A DNA stretch of 64,000 nucleotides from an uncultured Hyphomonas sp. (GTDB taxonomy: Bacteria > Pseudomonadota > Alphaproteobacteria > Caulobacterales > Hyphomonadaceae): NCBI RefSeq assembly GCF_963675305.1, contig NZ_OY776147.1, positions 2,790,001 through 2,854,000 on the forward strand, written 5' to 3'. The translations under genes were made by a program, and so were the position numbers. Shown in pieces: positions 57,986 through 64,000 of this stretch. Under the pieces are notes generated by a model. The model did no database searches and was not told the origin of the DNA. It saw only the letters and a list, made by a program, of their open reading frames with translations. How positions within the stretch are numbered: the stretch's first letter is position 1; the number at the start of each line of letters is the position of its first letter.

Positions 57986-59101
57986 ATGACCGCCTTAACG
58001 AGACTGTCGCTCACGGACTTTCGCAATTACGCGTCGCTGACCCTGCCGCTGGATGGCCGGCATGTCTGCCTCTATGGCGCCAATGGCGCGGGCAAGACGA
58101 ACCTTCTGGAAGCCGTCAGCCAGCTTGGCCCCGGACGGGGCCTCAGATCCTCTACCCTGCCGGACATGGCACGCACCGGGTCTGCCGGCAGCTGGACCGT
58201 GGCCGCCGCCCTCGCCGACGGCCACAAGGTGGGCGTGACGCTGGATACTTCCGGCGGCAGTTCCAAACGCGTCGTCCGCCTTGATGGCGCGCCCTCCACG
58301 GCGACCGAACTGGCGGAAATCGTCCGCATCGTCTGGCTGACCCCGAACATGGACGGCGTCTTCCGCGGCAGCGCCAGTGACCGGCGTCGCTTCTACGACC
58401 GTCTCGTGCTCGCCCACACGCCCTCGCACGCCAGCGCCTCCAGCCGCTATGAGCGCGCGATGCGTGAGCGTAATGCCCTGCTGGAGCGCGGCCATGTCGA
58501 TCCGGCCTGGGCCGATGCGATCGAGACGCGGCTTGCCGAAAGCGGCGCGGAAATCGCCATCAATCGCGCCCATGTGCTGGAGTCGCTGCAGGCGGCAATC
58601 GAAGCCCGGCCGGAGGGGCATTTTCCGAAGGCGGACATTTCACTCGAAGGCAAGGCCGAACAGGCCGCCATGCGCGGCGACGATTTCAAATCCATCTTCG
58701 AGATGCTGGCCGAAACCTGGCGCACGTCCCGCCGCCGCGACATGGCCGCCGGGCGCACGCTGGAAGGCCCGCACCGGGCAGACCTCGCCGTCATTCACCG
58801 GCCGACGGGGGCGCCCGCGAAAGATGCCTCAACGGGGCAGCAGAAGGCCCTGCTGATCGGGCTGATCCTTGCGTCCGCCACAGCGCTGAAGGCCGAGCGC
58901 GACGGGCCGCCGCCCCTGCTGCTGCTGGACGAGGCCGCCGCCCATCTCGACCCCGACCGGCGCGCGGCCCTGTTCGACGAGATCTGCGCCCTCGGCGGCC
59001 AGGCCTGGCTGACGGGGACGGAGAAGTTCCTGTTCGACAGTTTCGGCGACCGCGCCCAGGCCCTGCACGTGCAGGACGGCACGGTCACCGTGGAAGCCTA
59101 G
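57986..59101 (+). CDS. recF: DNA recombination/repair protein RecF
   Basis: A 371-residue SMC-like ATPase that loads RecA at gaps with RecO/RecR. Walker A is YGANGAGKTNLLEA (residues ~32-45), the ABC-type signature is STGQQKALLIGLILASA and Walker B is LLLLDEAAAHLD. The N-terminal LSLTDFRNYASLTLPLDG is characteristic. It follows dnaN after 49 nt and its stop is 2 nt from the convergent TadG-like gene. Confidence 0.97.
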   Translation: MTALTRLSLTDFRNYASLTLPLDGRHVCLYGANGAGKTNLLEAVSQLGPGRGLRSSTLPDMARTGSAGSWTVAAALADGHKVGVTLDTSGGSSKRVVRLDGAPSTATELAEIVRIVWLTPNMDGVFRGSASDRRRFYDRLVLAHTPSHASASSRYERAMRERNALLERGHVDPAWADAIETRLAESGAEIAINRAHVLESLQAAIEARPEGHFPKADISLEGKAEQAAMRGDDFKSIFEMLAETWRTSRRRDMAAGRTLEGPHRADLAVIHRPTGAPAKDASTGQQKALLIGLILASATALKAERDGPPPLLLLDEAAAHLDPDRRAALFDEICALGGQAWLTGTEKFLFDSFGDRAQALHVQDGTVTVEA

Positions 59102-59103
59102 GC

Positions 59104-60642
59104 CTACTGCTTGATGCGCAGGTCCGCGATGGACTGGGCGATTTCCTTGTAGACCTGAAGCAGTTCGTCGCCGTCGGCGGCCGAATAGGCGAAGGCCGGG
59201 CTGGTGGCGCAGTATTCGAGGATCGTGCGCCCGTCACCGGTCTTCTGAACCGATTCCGGCACCTGGAAGCCGACCGTATAGATCGTCACCTTGGACGGCG
59301 CCGCCTTCATCTGGTCGCAGAGATCCATGGATTGCTGGAACGAGTTCTTGGACGCGGAGAAGTGCTGCGAGTTGAAGTCACCATCGGTCATCAGGATGAG
59401 GGCCTTGGTGGCGTTCACCTCGTCATAGGCCCACGGCTCGGACTCCGCCGGCCAGATAGACTTCCAGTTCGGCGAGATCAGGTACCAGCCCCAGGCGATC
59501 CCGAGATGGCCCGCCGTGCCGCCGCCAGCCGTCAGGCTGTTCACATGCGCCTTCAGGGCCGCCTTGTTGTCCGTCAGCGGAACGGGGCCGGAGTCGCGGC
59601 AGGTGGCATAGTTGTTACGGAACGCGCCGGTATTGGAATTGGCACCGCCATAGGCGACCTCCTGCCAGCCCCGGTACTTGTTCCTGTCGTTGTAGCTGAA
59701 ATACCATTCGAGATTGGCTGCACCGATCCAGGCAAGCGAGCCGGGGGCGGCATCGGTATCTGCCTGGCTGCCGGTACGCTCGTAGACGCAGCTGTCCTTC
59801 ACAGAGACGTCTGAATAGAAGCGCCGGGCCGGGTCCCAGTCCCAGTTCGACCACTGATCGCAGGTGCCATAATCGAGGCAGGTGCCGGTCTGGTAGTAGA
59901 AGAAGCGCTCCCCGGTCGCGGAGTCGTACATCCGCTTGCCATTATACGAATTGTAATTTGCGGAGGCGGCGAGGTTGGAGGCATCCGACGCCAGCGACAC
60001 ACCGTCGGTCACATCATTGATATAGGACCCGGCATTGACGGAATTGTTGTAGGTCGTCACCGCGATGCGGATTGTCTTGTCGTCCGGCATGTCGTCCGGC
60101 AGCAGCGTGTCGAAGGCAGCATTGGCGGCCGTCTTCAGCAGCGACAGCCGGTTATAGCTGTTCATGGAGCCGGAGACGTCGAAGACGAAGGCCACATCCA
60201 CCTTGCCGACCGAATAGGTCGACGTCGTGGAGACCGAGAAATCGAGATGATCGCGGCCGAGGATCTGTGAAATGAAGGTCGGCTGCGTGCACGTGATGGT
60301 GGCGTTGATATCCTCGCTGACATCGTCCATCACGACGCCGATATCCTGGCAGGTCATGCCGCCGCCCTGCATGCCGATCAGGGCGCCGGCATATTCGCGC
60401 ACTTCGGCCTTCACTTCTTCTTCGGTCTTGCCCTTCTGGCGTTCCAGAGCCCCCGCAAGCACGGCAGAGTCCAGCGCGTACTGGACCTTTTCCTTCTGCG
60501 AGATCGTGAAACGCAGGTCGATGGCAAGGCCTGCCAGCCCCATGATCGCCACGACCACAAGCGCCATCAGCACCATGATATTGCCGCGCGTGTCGCGGCG
60601 ATACAGGCTTAAGGCTTCCTGAATCTTCTTCATCTGAGACAT
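59104..60642 (-). CDS. TadG-like pilus assembly / vWA domain protein
   Basis: A 512-residue membrane-anchored protein. A TadE-like N-terminus (RRDTRGNIMVLMALVVVAIMGLAGLAIDL, residues ~15-43) inserts the membrane helix; a vWA domain starts at VAFVFDVSGSM (MIDAS DxSxS at D155) and runs to the C-terminus. Aromatic- and cysteine-rich middle segments (CLDYGTCDQWSNWDWDP) are unusual. Such proteins belong to Tad pilus or surface-attachment loci, but no other tad gene is present here. ATG 60642 or 60633 are both possible. Confidence 0.85.
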   Translation of the reverse strand: MSQMKKIQEALSLYRRDTRGNIMVLMALVVVAIMGLAGLAIDLRFTISQKEKVQYALDSAVLAGALERQKGKTEEEVKAEVREYAGALIGMQGGGMTCQDIGVVMDDVSEDINATITCTQPTFISQILGRDHLDFSVSTTSTYSVGKVDVAFVFDVSGSMNSYNRLSLLKTAANAAFDTLLPDDMPDDKTIRIAVTTYNNSVNAGSYINDVTDGVSLASDASNLAASANYNSYNGKRMYDSATGERFFYYQTGTCLDYGTCDQWSNWDWDPARRFYSDVSVKDSCVYERTGSQADTDAAPGSLAWIGAANLEWYFSYNDRNKYRGWQEVAYGGANSNTGAFRNNYATCRDSGPVPLTDNKAALKAHVNSLTAGGGTAGHLGIAWGWYLISPNWKSIWPAESEPWAYDEVNATKALILMTDGDFNSQHFSASKNSFQQSMDLCDQMKAAPSKVTIYTVGFQVPESVQKTGDGRTILEYCATSPAFAYSAADGDELLQVYKEIAQSIADLRIKQ

Positions 60643-60852
60643 TGTTCCACAGCTCCACCACCCGGAATCGACCGCATAATGCCTCGGATGGGTTGCTTCG
60701 CTGTTCTGTTTCAGCTTCGAATTTCCGGCGCCCCGGCAAAGCCTGTTTAACCATGGCAATCGAACCTCACGGGTGAGGAAGACGGCGCCAAGGGAATCGC
60801 GCTAGAAACTGTGCGTTTGAGGTCGGCCAGAACAGCTGAGGAGCCCGGATCC

Positions 60853-61647
<795 letters not shown>

Positions 61648-61820
61648 GGTATTCGGCCGGAACGTTTCCGATTTTAAATCGGCCTGTTTCGCAGACCAGA
61701 CGGAATAGCGCTCTTTTCCAGATTGCCCCGCGCTCCCGAACATACTATCTTTGGTTACAATTCCTATCTACTCGGTTGCAAAACAGGTCTGTCGAAACCA
61801 GCTCTGGGAGGGGTCGCGCA

Positions 61821-62222
61821 TTGATACGCAAGTTGACGGCAGCGCTTGTCATTTCCATTGGTGTGGCATCTCCAACGTTTGCTGATGAAGCGCCACTCAC
61901 CGATTCCGAAGCCAAGGCGTGCTCGATTAAACTGCGAGCCCTTGCCTCTTTTGCGAAAAAGAATAACTCCCTCTCACCCCCCTTCACCGAAGCGAACCTC
62001 AGTTCTGCTGCGATGCGGATCGACACTTTCAGGCTGATGAAGCGCGAGCCAACCCAGTCCAACCTCGATGATCTCATCAATGGCCTGTATTCAGAGTACC
62101 GGCTTCCAACAAGCCAACTCATCGTGGCCTGGTTTGCAGAGCCTCAATCAATGTTGTTGTCAGCCGCAGAGATACAAACCTGCATGCGCAAGGCAGAGGC
62201 GCTGGAAGCACCTCCCTTCTGA
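61821..62222 (+). CDS. exported hypothetical protein
   Basis: A 133-residue secreted protein. The signal peptide IRKLTAALVISIGVASPTFA is cleaved before DEAPL. The mature part is helical (SEAKACSIKLRALASFAKKNN; SSAAMRIDTFRLMKREPTQSNLDDLI) with two cysteines that may form a disulfide (C35, C122 region). TTG 61821 is chosen because GGGAGGGG lies seven bases upstream. Codon use is less GC-rich than in the neighbours. Family not recognised. Confidence 0.6.
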   Translation: MIRKLTAALVISIGVASPTFADEAPLTDSEAKACSIKLRALASFAKKNNSLSPPFTEANLSSAAMRIDTFRLMKREPTQSNLDDLINGLYSEYRLPTSQLIVAWFAEPQSMLLSAAEIQTCMRKAEALEAPPF

Positions 62223-62243
62223 ACGTCTGACTCTATAGCGGGA

Positions 62244-62600
62244 CTAGCCTTCCTTCAGCGCCTGCCAGGCGTTCCAGGCGTCGGCGGCGTACATCAGGCT
62301 CGGGCCGCCGCCCATATAGACGGTCACGCCGAGCGCCTCTGACACTTCCTCATCCGTGGCGCCAAGACGTTTCAGCGCCTTGGTGTGGAAGCCGATACAG
62401 CCATCGCAATGCGTCGCCACGCCAATGGAGAGGGCGATCAGTTCCTTCATCTTCTTGTCGAGGGCGCCATCCGCCATGGCGGCTTTTGACATCGCGGTGA
62501 ACTGGGTCAGCGTTTCCACCGCGCCCGTATCGCGCAGGCCCTTGATGCCTTCATTGATCGAGCCGGTGATGGCGGCGTAGTCCTTGGTACCCATGCTCAT
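62244..62600 (-). CDS. carboxymuconolactone decarboxylase family protein
   Basis: A 118-residue AhpD-like protein of the CMD family. The redox pair CDGCIGFHTKALKRLGATDEEVSEAL (CxxC plus the conserved histidine) is complete, at about residues 62-70. Such proteins are alkylhydroperoxidase-like or decarboxylases; the exact reaction cannot be read from sequence. ATG 62600 or 62594 possible. Convergent with the exported gene. Confidence 0.92.
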   Translation of the reverse strand: MSMGTKDYAAITGSINEGIKGLRDTGAVETLTQFTAMSKAAMADGALDKKMKELIALSIGVATHCDGCIGFHTKALKRLGATDEEVSEALGVTVYMGGGPSLMYAADAWNAWQALKEG

Positions 62601-62735
62601 GATCGCTCCTGTCGTCTGTGCTCTGGTCTAGCTGGCGGTTTAAAGTGTCCTCTTCAATAAGGGTTTAACCGGATGGGCCCGGCTGGCGGTGTGTTGGCGA
62701 TTGGCAGCGGCGCCGCCGGCCTCTAGGCTGGCTTC

Positions 62736-63425
62736 ATGTGCGGACGTTTCTTCAGACATGGCGTGACCTGGGCGGAGTATCATGCGGCCCTGTCGCTGAT
62801 CCCGCCGGAAGGCGTGGAGCCGCCGGAAGCCGCCTACAATATCGCGCCCACCCAATACGCCCCGATCATCCGCCTGACGCCGGAAGGAGAAGCCCAGACC
62901 GCGGGCACGATCCAGATGGCACCGGCCATGTGGGGGCTCGTGCCCAGCTGGTGGCACCAGCCGCTGAAGGAGAAGAAGTTCGCCACCTTCAATGCCCGCG
63001 CCGAGGGCCTGCAGGAGTCGAACACGTTCCGCGGCTCGTTCCGCCACCGGCGCTGTCTGGTGCCTGCCAGCGGCTTCTATGAATGGACCGGGCCGAAGGG
63101 CAGCAAGACGCCTTATGCCATCGGCCTGCGCAACCGGCGCTGGTTCTGTTTCGGCGGCCTCTGGGATCGCGCCATGATCGACGGGTCTGAGATCGACAGC
63201 TTCACCATCATCACGACCAAGCCGAATGACCTGATGGCCGGCCTGCACACCCGTATGCCGGTGATCCTGGACCCGCAGGACTATACCCGCTGGCTGACCG
63301 CCTCCACCAAGGAGGTCGAGGATCTGTTCGAGCCCTTCCCCACTGATGCGATGCATGCCTGGCCGGTGGGCGCGGCGGTCGGCAATGTCCGCAACCAGGG
63401 CCCGCAGCTGATCGAAGAGGCCTGA
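62736..63425 (+). CDS. SOS response-associated peptidase, YedK/HMCES
   Basis: A 229-residue HMCES/YedK protein that crosslinks to abasic sites in single-stranded DNA. The catalytic cysteine is C2 (MCGRF), with FNARAEGL, RCLVPASGFYEW and HTRMPVILD, the histidine-containing final motif. ATG 62736 must be the true start because the N-terminal methionine is removed to expose the cysteine. A LexA box (alpha type) was not identified upstream. Confidence 0.96.
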   Translation: MCGRFFRHGVTWAEYHAALSLIPPEGVEPPEAAYNIAPTQYAPIIRLTPEGEAQTAGTIQMAPAMWGLVPSWWHQPLKEKKFATFNARAEGLQESNTFRGSFRHRRCLVPASGFYEWTGPKGSKTPYAIGLRNRRWFCFGGLWDRAMIDGSEIDSFTIITTKPNDLMAGLHTRMPVILDPQDYTRWLTASTKEVEDLFEPFPTDAMHAWPVGAAVGNVRNQGPQLIEEA

Positions 63426-63544
63426 CCCGGCCCCGGCCGGCCGTTTCGCCCGGAACGCGTAACCGATTGCCGCAAAAGGCGAATGCGATCATTCTCGGCC
63501 GATCCACCGGGGACAACCCCGGGGACGATCCGGGAGGGAACCCA

Positions 63545-64000
63545 ATGAAAATCTTTATCGCGGAACTCATCGGCACGTTCACGCTGGTCCTGTTCGGGTG
63601 CGGCGCGGCCGTGCTGGCGGGCGAGTTTGTCGGCCAGCTGGGCATTGCGCTCGCCTTCGGTCTGTCCATCGTGGCCATGGCCTATGGCATCGGGCCGATT
63701 TCGGGCTGTCACATCAATCCGGCAGTCAGCTTCGGCGCCTTCATCGCCGGACGCCTCGGCATGAAGGACATGTTCCTCTACTGGGCCGCCCAGTTCATCG
63801 GCGCCCTGATCGCGGCCGGCGTGCTTTACATGATCGCCAGCGGCAAGCCGGGCTATGACATCGCCATCAACGGCCTCGGCCAGAACGGTTACGATTCAGG
63901 CTCACCCGGCGGGTACAGCCTCGCGGCCGGTTTCCTGTTTGAAGTCGTGGCGACTTTCCTGTTCCTGGTGGTGATTCTCGGCTCGACCTCGAAGAACGCG
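63545..64000 (+). CDS. aqpZ: aquaporin, 3'-truncated by the window end
   Basis: The first 152 residues of a MIP-family channel; the frame runs off the window. The first NPA motif is in SGCHINPAVSFGAF (~residues 54-67); helices 1-4 are complete (AELIGTFTLVLFGCGAAVLAG..., MFLYWAAQFIGALIAAGVLY). The N-terminus and GGYSLAAGFLFEVVATF match AqpZ-type water channels. The second NPA and the selectivity-filter residues of the second half lie beyond the window. Upstream GGGAGG near 63532 supports the start. Confidence 0.93.
   Translation, partial: MKIFIAELIGTFTLVLFGCGAAVLAGEFVGQLGIALAFGLSIVAMAYGIGPISGCHINPAVSFGAFIAGRLGMKDMFLYWAAQFIGALIAAGVLYMIASGKPGYDIAINGLGQNGYDSGSPGGYSLAAGFLFEVVATFLFLVVILGSTSKNA

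Noticed and set aside
61776..61820. Longer start for the exported protein at 61821
   Set aside because: The upstream TTG lacks a ribosome site, while GGGAGGGG lies at the right distance from TTG 61821 and leads straight into a signal peptide.

Overview
The window reads as chromosomal DNA of a GC-rich, gene-dense alphaproteobacterium, most likely a Hyphomonadaceae member (Hyphomonas/Henriciella type). This rests on the rpsT-dnaA adjacency followed by dnaN and recF, a short-form HisG with HisZ behind hisS, the carboxynorspermidine route to spermidine, a TTAA-N7-TTAAC (CtrA-type) box, and many genes coupled by 1-4 nt overlaps. The genus is inferred, not proved. I see no prophage, insertion sequence, CRISPR array or tRNA gene.

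Layout. 0.1-13.5 kb holds a DUF4336 protein, an atypical crotonase, a LemA/DUF2207 pair, transporters, two methyltransferases, an EVE protein, a heme-dependent N-demethylase-like protein, an AmpD-like amidase and a BrkB-type membrane protein. 13.6-15.5 kb is the only clearly accessory-looking patch: an orphan gene of lower GC, tightly bracketed by two inverted copies of a palindromic REP-like repeat. 15.5-21.6 kb carries a CHAD protein, a small tyrosine phosphatase, RNase P RNA with a clear promoter, and envelope/hypothetical genes. 22-26 kb has a tightly overlapped block (28-residue membrane peptide, Ca/Na antiporter, pteridine-reductase-like SDR, threonine aldolase). 26-33 kb holds an L,D-transpeptidase, pgsA, Hsp33, a YidD-like gene, a radical SAM enzyme, MFS and argF.

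34.3-37.4 kb is a polyamine operon: carboxynorspermidine dehydrogenase, a thioredoxin-like lipoprotein and carboxynorspermidine decarboxylase. 38-43 kb has a membrane-anchored LuxR-type regulator, a cytochrome b561-like protein, a thioesterase, an S41 protease and argD. 43.8-47.5 kb is a histidine block (hisS-hisZ-hisG) preceded by a 12-codon leader peptide with six consecutive histidines, which I read as an attenuation control region. 49.4-51.7 kb is a TetR-rubredoxin/P450 divergent pair. 54.2-59.1 kb is the replication cluster rpsT-dnaA-dnaN-recF; the DnaA is divergent in its nucleotide-sensing motifs. The window closes with a TadG-like vWA protein, thyA, a CMD-family protein, a YedK/HMCES protein and a truncated aquaporin.

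No large new system stands out. The items most worth a second look are the His6 leader peptide, the REP-bracketed orphan gene, the divergent DnaA with its palindromic upstream region, the hidden 28-residue membrane protein, and several operator-like inverted repeats.
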